NCBI GenBank assembly: GCA_900770395.1
Contig: CAAGKM010000047.1
Location: forward strand, 18,311 to 82,310
Direction of reading: 5' to 3'
DNA length: 64,000 nt
Source of the DNA: an uncultured Prevotella sp.
GTDB lineage: Bacteria; Bacteroidota; Bacteroidia; Bacteroidales; Bacteroidaceae
The translations under genes and the position numbers were made by a program. This document shows positions 1-9,254 of this stretch, in pieces. The notes below the pieces were generated by a model. The model had not been told where the DNA came from and made no database searches. It saw only the letters and a program-made list of their open reading frames with translations. The number at the start of each line of letters is the position of its first letter. The first letter of the stretch is position 1.

Positions 1-416
1 TTTGTCTTTCCCATAAACGCATTGGCAAAGGGGTTGTTGTGGGCGGCTCCCTTTCCGCACATCTTTATATATATAGTACGTAATGACCGCATATAGCACG
101 ATATTGTGTTGAGGCAGATGCCCTTTGATTTGAGAAATTGCTGATAACGTTCCACCAGTTGCTGGTTTACATCATCCACGTGCAGATGATTGCCCGTAAA
201 AGTGGTGAATGAGCGTAGGGCTGTGAGATAATTGCTCACAGTGCTGTCGCTTTTATACATACGCTCCTCGGAAACTGTCCTCATTGCCATGTCGTGAAAG
301 AGAAACCCGCTGTTCTCAAGACAACCGTTACTACCATTGTCTGCATTAACCATATTTATTGCAGAATTACTTTTTTTGCCAAATTTCAAAATGGCCTTCA
401 TGCTAAATGTTACCAT
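1..416 (-). CDS. Tyrosine-type integrase, N-terminal part (cut by window edge)
   Basis: Reading leftward from an ATG at 416 (alternative ATG at 401), the frame stays open to base 1, giving about 138 residues. The stretch around residues 60-125 resembles the SAM-like core-binding domain of Bacteroidetes phage/transposon integrases: helices containing DSTVSNYLTALRSF and LNTISCYMRSLRTIY, then PFANAFMGK. The catalytic domain would lie outside the window, so activity cannot be judged. These integrases usually belong to mobile elements or invertible shufflons. No att site or inverted repeat is visible beside it. The family call rests on residue pattern alone. Confidence 0.75.
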   Translation of the reverse strand, partial: MVTFSMKAILKFGKKSNSAINMVNADNGSNGCLENSGFLFHDMAMRTVSEERMYKSDSTVSNYLTALRSFTTFTGNHLHVDDVNQQLVERYQQFLKSKGICLNTISCYMRSLRTIYIKMCGKGAAHNNPFANAFMGKT

Positions 417-544
417 AGCTTCTAATTTTAAATATGTGAATAACTGTGTATTATAAATAACGGAAATATATATGCATTTTTGTTAAATATCCCTTTTATA
501 GCTAAATTTTTGTTTGTCTGTGATATATCCTCGATGATTTTGCT

Positions 545-554
545 TAATTTTGCA
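545..554 (+). promoter_or_regulatory. Bacteroidetes -7 promoter element for the SMR gene
   Basis: TAATTTTGCA matches the Bacteroidetes -7 consensus TAnnTTTGC. It implies a leader of about 50 nt before the ATG at 614. I looked for ykkC or mini-ykkC guanidine riboswitch features in this leader and could not support one. Confidence 0.55.
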
Positions 555-613
555 GAAACCTTAGAAGGAGACGCCGGAATATTGCTGCCGCCCTCAAATA
601 GGAAACTTTTATT

Positions 614-937
614 ATGAATTGGATAATATTGATTGCCGCAGGCATGTGCGAGGTAGGATTTACTTACTGTCTCGGACGGGCAAAGGCTGTGTCGGGACTG
701 GAATGGTGGGCATGGATATGCGGCTTTGTAGTTTTTACTGTTATGAGCATGGGACTGCTTGCCAAAGCAACGCAGACGCTGCCGCTTGGCACAGCCTATC
801 CCGTATGGACAGGGATAGGCGCAGTGGGCACAGTGTTGATTGGAATCTTCATATTCCACGAGCCTGCCTCCTTTTGGCGGCTGTTTTTCATCTTCACGCT
901 TATTGCTTCGGTCGTGGGTCTGAAGATATTGTCGTAA
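614..937 (+). CDS. SMR family transporter, SugE/Gdx-like (guanidinium exporter type)
   Basis: The 107-residue protein has four hydrophobic segments and the small multidrug resistance layout. Glu13 in the first helix is the conserved proton/substrate carboxylate. The signature PLGTAYPVWTGIGAVGT at about residues 57-73 matches the Gdx/SugE branch better than EmrE. By family knowledge it acts as an inner-membrane proton-coupled antiporter, exporting guanidinium or small quaternary ammonium compounds. It has its own promoter and ends 24 bp before the beta-galactosidase start, so read-through into lacZ is possible. The exact substrate is an inference. Confidence 0.85.
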   Translation: MNWIILIAAGMCEVGFTYCLGRAKAVSGLEWWAWICGFVVFTVMSMGLLAKATQTLPLGTAYPVWTGIGAVGTVLIGIFIFHEPASFWRLFFIFTLIASVVGLKILS

Positions 938-961
938 GAACCAAATATAAAACATATAAAT

Positions 962-3900
962 ATGAAAAAGAGACTATTTGTAACATTGGGAATGGCTGGA
1001 CTTGCCATTATTGCTATGGGAGCGAAGAAAACAATGCCCCAAACTGCCGTAAAGCTGCAGCCAACCTATACTGAGTGGCACGACCTGCAGGTGAATGAAA
1101 TCAACCGCCTGCCACTGCACACGCAGTTCTTCTGTTTCAATGTAGATGAAATTGGTGCCAACGGTAATGCTGTGCCCGACAAGACTAAGAGCAGAAATTT
1201 CCTCTCTTTAGACGGACAATGGAAGTTCAAATGGGTGGAGAATGCCGACCAGCGGCCTACAGACTTCTACAAGAATGACCTTGACGACTCATCGTGGGGC
1301 ACAATGACATTGCCTGCCAACTGGGAGATGAACGGTTTTGGCGACCCCGAGTATGTGAACGTGGGCTTTGCATGGCGAGGACATTTCAATGAGCAGCCGC
1401 CGGCAGTGCCTGTGAAAGATAATCATGTAGGCTCTTACCGCAGAACAATAACAATCCCTTCCGACTGGGATGGCAAGCAGGTGATAGCCCACTTCGGCAG
1501 CGTGACCTCAAACATCTATCTGTATGTTAATGGACAGTTTGCAGGCTATGCCGAGGACAGCAAAGTGGCTGCCGAGTTCGATATCACTCCTTATATAAAT
1601 AAAGGTGAGAACCTGATTGCCTTCCAGACTTTCCGCTGGTGTGATGGCTCATGGTGCGAGGACCAGGACTTCTGGCGGTTGAGCGGCGTGGCACGTGAGA
1701 GTTATCTCTATGCCCGCAATGGCGCAAACCACATCGATGACATACGCGTCACTCCCGACCTTGTGAATAACTACACCGACGGGGTGCTCAACATATCGGC
1801 GAAGGTGACAGGCAATACCAACATTGTCTTCAATCTTTATGACGCCGACGGCAAGAAAGTGACGGAGACAACGGCAAGCAGCACAAAAGACGGCAACATA
1901 ACCTGCGCCATTATGGTAAAGACTCCAAAGAAGTGGACTGCCGAGACCCCATATCTCTATACCCTTGTGGCACGTGTCACAGCAGCAGGCAAGGCTACTG
2001 ATTGTTCGGCAATACCCGTAAAGGTGGGATTTCGCAAGGTGGAGATAAAAAACCGTCAGTTGCTCGTCAACGGACAGCCCATATATATAAAAGGTGCAAA
2101 CCGTCATGAGATAGACCCTGACGGAGGTTATGTGGTGAGCATGGAGCGCATGATTCAGGACATAAAGATGATGAAGCGCCTGAACATAAACGCCGGGCGC
2201 CCCTGCCACTATCCCGACGACCCACGGTGGTATGACCTCTGCGATGAGTACGGACTCTACGTTGTGGCAGAGGCAAACATAGAGAGCCACGGTTTTCTTT
2301 ATGACAGCAATGCGATAACTAAGAAACCTGTATTTGCAAAACAAATAATGGAGCGCAACCAGCACAATGTGGTGATGTACTTCAATCACCCGTCGGTGGT
2401 GACATGGAGTCTTGGCAACGAAACGGCAATGTGCGACAACTTCATCGCTGCTTATAACTGGATAAAGAGCCAGGACAAGAGCCGTCCGGTGCAGTATGAG
2501 CCTGCTCAACAAGGCAACGGCACCGACATATTCTGCCCTATGTACTACCCCGTGGATGCCTGCGAGAATTACAGCAAGAATCCCGACAGTAAGATGCCGC
2601 TCATACAGTGTGAGTATAACCACACAATGGGCAATTCAGGCGGTAATCTGAAAGAGTACTGGGAGCTGGTGCGCAAATATCCCATATTCCAAGGAGGCTT
2701 CGACTGGGACTTCCAGGACCAGGCACTTCACCGCAAGCCAGCGAGGCCAATGAGCGTGCGGGTTGAGGGAATGAGCAACGAGGAGCTGCGCAAGATAGAA
2801 TACACATATGGCGGTGACTACAACAATTATGACCCGAGCGACAACAACTTCAACTGCAACGGAATCGTGGGACCCGACCGTCAGATGAATCCTCATGCCT
2901 ACGAGGTGGCTTACCAGTATCAGAACATCTGGGCAACAATGAAGGATGCCGCAAAGGGCGAGGTTAGCGTGCACAATGAGTATTTCTTCCGTGGTCTCGA
3001 CAACTATACGATGGCGTGGACACTCATTGAGGACGGCAAGGCAACACAAAGCGGCACCATCGACAATCTCAATGTAGCACCGCAGCAGACAAAGACATTC
3101 ACCGTGCCCTACGACCTCACAAAGGTGAGCGGCAAGGAAGTGTTCCTCAACATCGACTTTAAGCTGAAGAAGGCTGAGCCGCTGATGAATGCAGCGCAGA
3201 CTGTTGCGTATGCTCAGCTGACTGTTAAGGAGAAGAAGTGCTGCGGTAAATGTGATGCCACACAGTTGGCAAAGTCCAAGAACAAGGTTAAGATTACCGA
3301 CAAGACCAAGGAGAGCACGATTACTGTAGCTACCGATGATATAACATTGCAGTTCGACCGCGCCACAGGACTCATCTCACAATACACATATCAGGGAAAG
3401 TCGCTTCTCGGAGAGGGCGGCACCCTAAAGCCAAACTTCTGGCGCGCTCCAACCGACAACGACATGGGTGCCGGTTTGCAGAAGAAGTTCAAGGTTTGGA
3501 AGAATCCTCAGATGAGCCTGAAAAACCTGGCAGTGGAGAAGGAAAAGAAGACCAACCTGATAAAGATTTCTGCTGATTACGACATGCCGGAGTTGAAGGG
3601 CGAATTGGAAATATCATACATTCTTGACCCAGCCACAGGCACACTGAAAGTTTCGCAGGAGTTTGATGCCTCCGAGGAAAAAGGCACCGACCTGTTCCGT
3701 TTTGGAATGTTGATGCAGTTGCCATACAATATGGACAAGAGCACCTACTACGGCCGTGGTCCGATAGAGAACTACAGCGACCGTAAGGACTGCATGAGAA
3801 TAGGAATATACAGCGATGATGCCGACAACCAGTATTTCCCATACATCCGTCCGCAGGAGAGCGGCACAAAGAGCGACATACGCTGGTGGAGCCAGCAGGA

Positions 3901-4168
3901 CAGCAATGGCTTTGGTTTGAAGATAGCAAGCTGCACACCGTTCTATGCCAGTGCTCTGCACTTCGATACCGAGGAGCTTGACGACGGCGATGACAAGGAG
4001 CAGCGTCACAGTTTCAACCTCAACAAGTCGAAATTCACCAACCTGTTTATCGACGGTGAGCACAGCGGAGTGGCTGGCATCAATAGCTGGGGTGCACTGC
4101 CGCTGAGGCAATACCGTGTGTATTATGGTGACAAGAAGTTCAGCTTTATCATTATACCTATCAGATAA
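962..4168 (+). CDS. lacZ: Secreted GH2 beta-galactosidase
   Basis: The 1068-residue protein begins with a signal peptide (MKKRLFVTLGMAGLAIIAMG) and continues with the full GH2 LacZ architecture: jelly-roll sugar-binding domain, Ig-like domains, TIM barrel and a C-terminal beta-galactosidase small chain (FWRAPTDNDMG at about 825). The acid/base is Glu487 in WSLGNE and the nucleophile is Glu551 in CEYNHTMGNS. The family hydrolyses terminal beta-D-galactosides. The signal peptide implies action outside the cytoplasm, most likely on host or plant glycans in the periplasm. Odd details: NINAGRPCHYPDDP replaces the usual NAVRxSHYP, and a CCGKC cluster lies near residue 760. No SusC/D pair is adjacent. 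Confidence 0.93.
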   Translation: MKKRLFVTLGMAGLAIIAMGAKKTMPQTAVKLQPTYTEWHDLQVNEINRLPLHTQFFCFNVDEIGANGNAVPDKTKSRNFLSLDGQWKFKWVENADQRPTDFYKNDLDDSSWGTMTLPANWEMNGFGDPEYVNVGFAWRGHFNEQPPAVPVKDNHVGSYRRTITIPSDWDGKQVIAHFGSVTSNIYLYVNGQFAGYAEDSKVAAEFDITPYINKGENLIAFQTFRWCDGSWCEDQDFWRLSGVARESYLYARNGANHIDDIRVTPDLVNNYTDGVLNISAKVTGNTNIVFNLYDADGKKVTETTASSTKDGNITCAIMVKTPKKWTAETPYLYTLVARVTAAGKATDCSAIPVKVGFRKVEIKNRQLLVNGQPIYIKGANRHEIDPDGGYVVSMERMIQDIKMMKRLNINAGRPCHYPDDPRWYDLCDEYGLYVVAEANIESHGFLYDSNAITKKPVFAKQIMERNQHNVVMYFNHPSVVTWSLGNETAMCDNFIAAYNWIKSQDKSRPVQYEPAQQGNGTDIFCPMYYPVDACENYSKNPDSKMPLIQCEYNHTMGNSGGNLKEYWELVRKYPIFQGGFDWDFQDQALHRKPARPMSVRVEGMSNEELRKIEYTYGGDYNNYDPSDNNFNCNGIVGPDRQMNPHAYEVAYQYQNIWATMKDAAKGEVSVHNEYFFRGLDNYTMAWTLIEDGKATQSGTIDNLNVAPQQTKTFTVPYDLTKVSGKEVFLNIDFKLKKAEPLMNAAQTVAYAQLTVKEKKCCGKCDATQLAKSKNKVKITDKTKESTITVATDDITLQFDRATGLISQYTYQGKSLLGEGGTLKPNFWRAPTDNDMGAGLQKKFKVWKNPQMSLKNLAVEKEKKTNLIKISADYDMPELKGELEISYILDPATGTLKVSQEFDASEEKGTDLFRFGMLMQLPYNMDKSTYYGRGPIENYSDRKDCMRIGIYSDDADNQYFPYIRPQESGTKSDIRWWSQQDSNGFGLKIASCTPFYASALHFDTEELDDGDDKEQRHSFNLNKSKFTNLFIDGEHSGVAGINSWGALPLRQYRVYYGDKKFSFIIIPIR

Positions 4169-4214
4169 ATAGCATTACGACACAAAAAATTTAGAAATCA
4201 CAAAAGAAAAAACT

Positions 4215-4547
4215 ATGGTAATAGACTTTGAAAAGATTGCCGAGGTTCACCAGATGAACTTTAAAGGCGGAAAGGGAGCTCTCGACACACGCAACTACGT
4301 AGACGATAAAATGAAGATAATGTATTCAACATTGCGCCCGGGAGCCTCATCAGGCCTTCATACCCACAACGGCAACTGTGAGATTGTATATATAATAAGC
4401 GGTGAGGCCACATTCCATTACGACAACACTGTGGAGAAGGTGAGAACCGGACTATGCCACTATTGTCCGGAAGGGCACTCACATTATATGGAGAACCTTA
4501 CAGACCACGACCTGGTGTATCTTGCCATCGTGGCGGAGCATCATTGA
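4215..4547 (+). CDS. Small single-domain cupin protein
   Basis: The 110-residue protein is one cupin barrel. The first metal-binding motif is visible as HTHNGNCEIVYIISGEA and the second as YCPEGHSHYMEN. Cupins of this size bind a metal and act as small isomerases, dioxygenases or sensors; nothing here fixes a substrate. It lies 46 bp after the beta-galactosidase and just ahead of aroQ, so it could be the last gene of one transcript or the first of the next. No signal peptide is seen, so it is probably cytoplasmic. Confidence 0.8.
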   Translation: MVIDFEKIAEVHQMNFKGGKGALDTRNYVDDKMKIMYSTLRPGASSGLHTHNGNCEIVYIISGEATFHYDNTVEKVRTGLCHYCPEGHSHYMENLTDHDLVYLAIVAEHH

Positions 4548-4579
4548 TGAAAAGCGGAACTACAATTACATTAAATTTT

Positions 4580-5011
4580 ATGAGAAAGATACAGATAATC
4601 AACGGTCCGAACCTGAACATGCTCGGAGTACGCGAGCCTGGCATCTACGGCAGCAGCTCGTTTGAGACATACCTGCCGCAGCTCAGGGAGAGATATCCCG
4701 ATGTGCAGATAGACTATTATCAGAGCAATATCGAGGGTGAGCTTATAAACAAAATGCAGGAGGTGGGCTTTAGCTGCGACGGCATTGTACTGAACGCTGG
4801 GGCATACACCCATACAAGTGTGGCGCTGCAGGACTGCATCCGCTCACTGCGGTGTCCCACGATAGAAGTACATATAAGTAATGTGCACAAGCGCGAGGAG
4901 TTCCGCCACCATTCATTTATATCCTGCGCCTGTCTCGGAGTGATCTGCGGATTCGGCCTCGACAGTTATCGCCTTGCCATTGAAGGACTGCTATCCGCAA
5001 ACAACAATTAA
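4580..5011 (+). CDS. aroQ: Type II 3-dehydroquinate dehydratase
   Basis: The 143-residue protein matches the usual length of type II dehydroquinases, which convert 3-dehydroquinate to 3-dehydroshikimate in the shikimate pathway as a cytoplasmic dodecamer. Visible family motifs are IINGPNLNMLGVREPGIYG at the N-terminus (with the catalytic loop tyrosine), LNAGAYTHTSVAL and VHISNVHKREEFRHHS. I chose the ATG at 4580 because the longer frame would run far into the cupin gene, and homologues start just before the NGPNLN motif. It is followed 3 bp later by the O-methyltransferase. Confidence 0.95.
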   Translation: MRKIQIINGPNLNMLGVREPGIYGSSSFETYLPQLRERYPDVQIDYYQSNIEGELINKMQEVGFSCDGIVLNAGAYTHTSVALQDCIRSLRCPTIEVHISNVHKREEFRHHSFISCACLGVICGFGLDSYRLAIEGLLSANNN

Positions 5012-5014
5012 GCA

Positions 5015-5653
5015 ATGCAGCCATTGACTTTAGAGGATTATATCCTGCAGCACATAGAGCCGGAGCCTGACTATCTCTATAGGCTTTACCGCGCCACGAA
5101 CATACATCTGCTGCGTGGACGTATGGCAAGTGGGCACCTGCAGGGCAGACTACTGAAGATGCTTGTGCAGATGATTCGCCCCAAGAACATTCTTGAGGTG
5201 GGCACGTTCAGTGGCTACAGCGCCATTTGCATGGCTGAGGGGCTGGACGAGGGCGGCAAGGTGTACACCTTTGAGATAAACGACGAGCAGGAGGATTTTA
5301 CACGCCCGTGGATTGAGGGCTCTGCCGTGGCTGACAAGATTGAGTTTATCATCGGCGACGCCAATATAGAGGCTCCAAAGCTTGGCATTGAGTTTGACAT
5401 GGCTTTTATCGACGGTGACAAGCGCACTTATACCGAAACCTACGAGATGGTGCTCGGCACTCTGCGCAAGGGTGGATTCATCCTTGCCGACAATACCTTG
5501 TGGGACGGGCATGTGGTGGAGCGGCAATACTTAGAGCACGACCGCCAGACACAGGGCATAGAGTCGTTCAATGAGTTTATAGCAAAAGACAACCGTGTGG
5601 AGCAGGTGATACTGCCGCTGCGCGACGGGCTGACGCTGATAAGGAAAAAATAA
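5015..5653 (+). CDS. Class I SAM-dependent O-methyltransferase (caffeoyl-CoA OMT-like)
   Basis: The 212-residue protein shows the SAM-binding motif ILEVGTFSGYSAICMAEGL at about residues 60-78. It also has the AFIDGDKRTYTETYEMVL and GGFILADNTLWDGHV segments typical of bacterial caffeoyl-CoA O-methyltransferase-like enzymes. The acceptor in Bacteroidales is not known. It sits 3 bp after aroQ and 1 bp before xerD, so the three are almost certainly cotranscribed. The neighbours do not point to a shared pathway. Confidence 0.88.
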   Translation: MQPLTLEDYILQHIEPEPDYLYRLYRATNIHLLRGRMASGHLQGRLLKMLVQMIRPKNILEVGTFSGYSAICMAEGLDEGGKVYTFEINDEQEDFTRPWIEGSAVADKIEFIIGDANIEAPKLGIEFDMAFIDGDKRTYTETYEMVLGTLRKGGFILADNTLWDGHVVERQYLEHDRQTQGIESFNEFIAKDNRVEQVILPLRDGLTLIRKK

Positions 5654-5654
5654 C

Positions 5655-6566
5655 ATGCAGAAAAACGACGCTAACGTTGTGCGCGATTATGTGCGCTATC
5701 TCAAACTTGAGCGTGGTCACTCGTCGAACACCATCGACGGATACCGGCACGACCTGCGCAAGCTTCTCGACTTTATGCAGGAGACCGGCAAGACCGTGTA
5801 TGACATTCAGCTTGAGAATCTTGAGACATTCTCGGCGGGACTGCACGACATTGGCATAACTCCCACGTCACAATGCAGGATACTGAGTGGTGTTCGGTCT
5901 TTCTGCCGTTTCCTGAAACTCGACGGCTACAGGGATGATGACCCATCGGAACTGCTTGAGTCGCCGCAGTTGGGGAAACATCTGCCCGAGGTGCTCAGCA
6001 CGACTGAGGTGGACATGCTTGAGGACAGCATTGACCTGAGCAAATGGGAGGGGCAGCGCAACAAAGCCATAATCGAGGTGCTGTTCTCGTGCGGACTGCG
6101 GGTGAGCGAGCTTATAACGCTTAAGCTCTCAGACCTCTATATCGACGAGCGTTTCGTGCGTGTTATGGGAAAAGGCTCAAAGGAGCGCCTCGTGCCAATA
6201 TCGGGCAAGGCGATAAAAGAGCTGAATTACTGGTTTATTGACCGTAATGGCATGAAGATAAAGCCTGGCGAGGAAGACTATGTGTTTCTTAACCGCCGCG
6301 GCGCGCATCTCACCCGCACCATGATTCTGATAATGATAAAGCGGCAGGCGGAGATTGCGGGAATAACAAAGACCATCTCGCCCCACACCCTGCGCCACTC
6401 GTTTGCCACCGCACTGCTTGAGGGTGGCGCAAACCTCAGGGTAATACAGGAGATGCTCGGGCACGAGAGCATTGCCACCACAGAGATTTACACACATGTG
6501 GACACCACAAAACTGCGTGAGGAGGTGTTGTTGCACCATCCGAGAAATAGGGACTGTAATGTATGA
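5655..6566 (+). CDS. xerD: XerC/XerD-type tyrosine recombinase
   Basis: The 303-residue length fits chromosome-dimer resolution recombinases. The N-terminal core-binding domain (LKLERGHSSNTIDGYRHDL) is followed by the catalytic domain. Arg149 lies in CGLRVSEL, a Lys in GKGSKERLVP, His/Arg in PHTLRHSFATALLEGG, a second His in EMLGHESI, and the nucleophile is Tyr279 in IYTHVD. It would act at dif with a partner recombinase. Organisation with aroQ and the methyltransferase is tight. It converges on mutS with 26 bp between them. XerC versus XerD cannot be settled without a tree. Confidence 0.9.
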   Translation: MQKNDANVVRDYVRYLKLERGHSSNTIDGYRHDLRKLLDFMQETGKTVYDIQLENLETFSAGLHDIGITPTSQCRILSGVRSFCRFLKLDGYRDDDPSELLESPQLGKHLPEVLSTTEVDMLEDSIDLSKWEGQRNKAIIEVLFSCGLRVSELITLKLSDLYIDERFVRVMGKGSKERLVPISGKAIKELNYWFIDRNGMKIKPGEEDYVFLNRRGAHLTRTMILIMIKRQAEIAGITKTISPHTLRHSFATALLEGGANLRVIQEMLGHESIATTEIYTHVDTTKLREEVLLHHPRNRDCNV

Positions 6567-6592
6567 GCTGTTTGTTTCCCTCCCGTTACAAT

Positions 6593-9214
6593 CTATTTTC
6601 CTCCCGTCACAATCTTCTTTATCTCGTTGAGTTTGTTGAGAGCTTCAACAGGAGTAAGATTGTTTATGTCGAGACATAGAATCTCATCGCGCACTTGTGA
6701 CAGCACAGGGTCATCGAGCTGGAAGAAGCTCAATTGCATGCCCTCACGGCTGTTGGCAACATCCATGAGCGGCTTGCCTGCAGCACCCACCTGGGCATTA
6801 TCGCTCTCAAGCTGTTTCAGGATTATGTTGGCACGTTTCACTATTGAGCGCGGCATACCGGCAATCTCTGCCACATGAATACCGAACGAGTGTTCCGAGC
6901 CTCCACGCTGCAGGCGGCGCAGGAATATCACCTTGCCGTCCATCTCCTTCACGCTCACGTTGTAGTTCTTGATGCGGGGGAAATGCTTCTCCATCTCGTT
7001 AAGCTCATGATAGTGGGTGGCGAAAAGGGTGCGTGCCTTTCCACGGCTGTTCTCATGAAGATACTCCACTATTGCCCATGCAATTGAGATGCCGTCGTAT
7101 GTTGATGTGCCTCTGCCAAGCTCATCGAACAACACCAACGAGCGTTCCGACACATTATTTAATATATTGGATGCCTCGGTCATCTCAACCATAAATGTTG
7201 ACTCGCCGAGGGCTATGTTGTCGCTTGCTCCAACACGGGTGAATATCTTGTCTACCAAGCCTATCCTCGCACTGTCGGCAGGCACGAAGCAACCTATCTG
7301 CGCCAACAATACGATGAGGGCGGTTTGGCGCAGCAATGCCGACTTACCAGCCATGTTAGGACCTGTGATTATCACAATCTGCTGTTTCTCATTGTCGAGC
7401 ATTATGTCGTTGGGAATATATTGCTCGCCCACTGGCAATTGTGTCTCAATCACTGCATGGCGGCCCTGGCGTATGTCGATGGTTAGCGACTGGTCGATAA
7501 CGGGACGAACATAATGATTATCCTCCGCAGTCTTGGCAAACGACAGCAGGCAGTCGATGCGGGCAATGAGATTGGCGTTAATCTGTATCTGAGGTATGAA
7601 GTCCTGAATGTAGGTCACAAGCTCATTGAACAATCGAAGCTCAAGGCTCATTATCTTGTCCTCGGCACCAAGAATCTTCTCCTCATATTCCTTCAACTCC
7701 TGGGTTATGTAGCGCTCTGCCTGTGCGAGAGTCTGTTTGCGCACCCATTCTACCGGCACTTTATCCTTAAATGTGTTGCGCACCTCAAGATAATATCCAA
7801 ACACATTATTATAGCCAATCTTCAGACTGTTGATGCCTGTGATCTGCTGCTCACGCTCCTGTATCTTCAGCAGGTATTCCTTGCCGCCAAAGGCAATGTT
7901 GCGCAGCTCGTCAAGCTCAGAGTCAACACCCGACTTTATCACCCTGCCTTTGTTTATCTGCAATGGCGGATCGTTCTCAATCTCACGCTCAATACGGTCG
8001 AAGAGCGGCTCACAACCGTCGAGTTGCTCGCCGATGTGGCGGATAGCCTCGTTCTCTGCTGTTATACATGCGGCTTTAATGGGGCGTATAGCCTTCAGGG
8101 CTGTCTTAAGCTGCACCACCTCACGGGGTGACACCCTGCCCACAGCCACCTTTGAGATTATTCGCTCAAGGTCGCCAATCTTATGCAGCTCATCATCCAC
8201 GCAACTGCGGAACTCTGGCTCACGGAAGAAATAATCAACCACATCAAGACGGCGGTTTATCTGACGCTCATCCCTGAGTGGGAACACCATCCATCGGTGA
8301 AGCATACGTCCGCCCATGGGCGATACCGTGCGGTCGATGACATTAAGAAGTGATGTACCGTCCTCTTGCATCGGACTTACAAGCTCCAATGAGCGGATGG
8401 TGAACTTATCCATCCTCACATAGCGTTCCTCCTCGATTCTTGTGAGTGAGGTGATGTGGCTTATCTGTGTGTGCTGCGTAATCTCGAGATACTGCAATAT
8501 GGCTCCGCTTGCTATTATGCCGTTGTGAAGATGCTCCACACCGAAGCCTTTAAGGTTCTTCACATTAAAGTGTTTCAGTAGTTTCTGGCGTGCTGTCTGG
8601 TCGGTAAACACCCAGTCATCGAGTTCAAACACACAGTAGCGTGTGCCGAAATAACGCTCAAACTCCTGCTTCTTGGTACGCTCATACAACACCTCCTTAG
8701 GTTGAAAACTGTTGAGCAGTTTCTCCACATAGTCTTTTGTGCCCTCACCTGTGAGATATTCTCCGGTTGAGATGTCGAGGAATGCCACTCCACACGCCGA
8801 CTTTCCGAAATGCACGGCAGCAAGAAAGTTGTTTTCCTTATAGTTGAGCACATTGTCGTTGAGCGCCACGCCAGGGGTTACAAGTTCGGTGATACCGCGC
8901 TTAACAAGTTTCTTGGTGAGCTTCGGGTCCTCTAACTGATCGCAGATGGCAACACGCATGCCAGCCCTTACGAGCTTAGGCAGATAGGTGTCGAGAGCAT
9001 GATGTGGAAAGCCTGCCATCTCGGTGGTGGTCTTTCCTGCGGCACCGCTGCGGCGTGTCAGTGTTATACCCAATATCTTCGATGCTGTGATGGCATCTTG
9101 GCAATATGTCTCATAGAAGTCTCCGCACCTAAACAGTAGCAAGGCATCGGGATGCTTTGCCTTCAGGTCGAAGAACTGTTTCATCATCGGGGTCAACTCT
9201 TTCTCTTTTGCCAT
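6593..9214 (-). CDS. mutS: DNA mismatch repair ATPase MutS
   Basis: The 873-residue protein has the full MutS layout. The mismatch-recognition domain at the N-terminus includes FYETYCQDA (the Phe-x-Glu motif). Connector, core and clamp domains follow, and then the ABC-type ATPase with GPNMAGKS (Lys624), the DELGRGTSTYDG signature and TLFATHYHEL. It binds mismatches and recruits MutL. No mutL is in the window. It follows the P-type ATPase gene on the same strand with 40 bp between, so it may be cotranscribed with it. Confidence 0.97.
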   Translation of the reverse strand: MAKEKELTPMMKQFFDLKAKHPDALLLFRCGDFYETYCQDAITASKILGITLTRRSGAAGKTTTEMAGFPHHALDTYLPKLVRAGMRVAICDQLEDPKLTKKLVKRGITELVTPGVALNDNVLNYKENNFLAAVHFGKSACGVAFLDISTGEYLTGEGTKDYVEKLLNSFQPKEVLYERTKKQEFERYFGTRYCVFELDDWVFTDQTARQKLLKHFNVKNLKGFGVEHLHNGIIASGAILQYLEITQHTQISHITSLTRIEEERYVRMDKFTIRSLELVSPMQEDGTSLLNVIDRTVSPMGGRMLHRWMVFPLRDERQINRRLDVVDYFFREPEFRSCVDDELHKIGDLERIISKVAVGRVSPREVVQLKTALKAIRPIKAACITAENEAIRHIGEQLDGCEPLFDRIEREIENDPPLQINKGRVIKSGVDSELDELRNIAFGGKEYLLKIQEREQQITGINSLKIGYNNVFGYYLEVRNTFKDKVPVEWVRKQTLAQAERYITQELKEYEEKILGAEDKIMSLELRLFNELVTYIQDFIPQIQINANLIARIDCLLSFAKTAEDNHYVRPVIDQSLTIDIRQGRHAVIETQLPVGEQYIPNDIMLDNEKQQIVIITGPNMAGKSALLRQTALIVLLAQIGCFVPADSARIGLVDKIFTRVGASDNIALGESTFMVEMTEASNILNNVSERSLVLFDELGRGTSTYDGISIAWAIVEYLHENSRGKARTLFATHYHELNEMEKHFPRIKNYNVSVKEMDGKVIFLRRLQRGGSEHSFGIHVAEIAGMPRSIVKRANIILKQLESDNAQVGAAGKPLMDVANSREGMQLSFFQLDDPVLSQVRDEILCLDINNLTPVEALNKLNEIKKIVTGGK

Positions 9215-9254
9215 ATCTTTTTAAGAAATTAAGAGGTTTAGGTAATGTAGGATG

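Noticed and set aside
428..613. Guanidine (ykkC / mini-ykkC) riboswitch upstream of the SMR gene
   Set aside because: The leader after the -7 element is only about 50 nt. I found GGAGACGCC but not the paired ACGR hairpins or the class I or III conserved cores.
1649..2623. 324-codon open frame on the minus strand inside lacZ
   Set aside because: It mirrors the codon pattern of the GH2 gene, has no recognisable domain and lies fully within a certain gene.
4454..4579. Longer aroQ start upstream of 4580
   Set aside because: It would overlap the cupin gene by about 90 bp and adds residues unlike any type II dehydroquinase.
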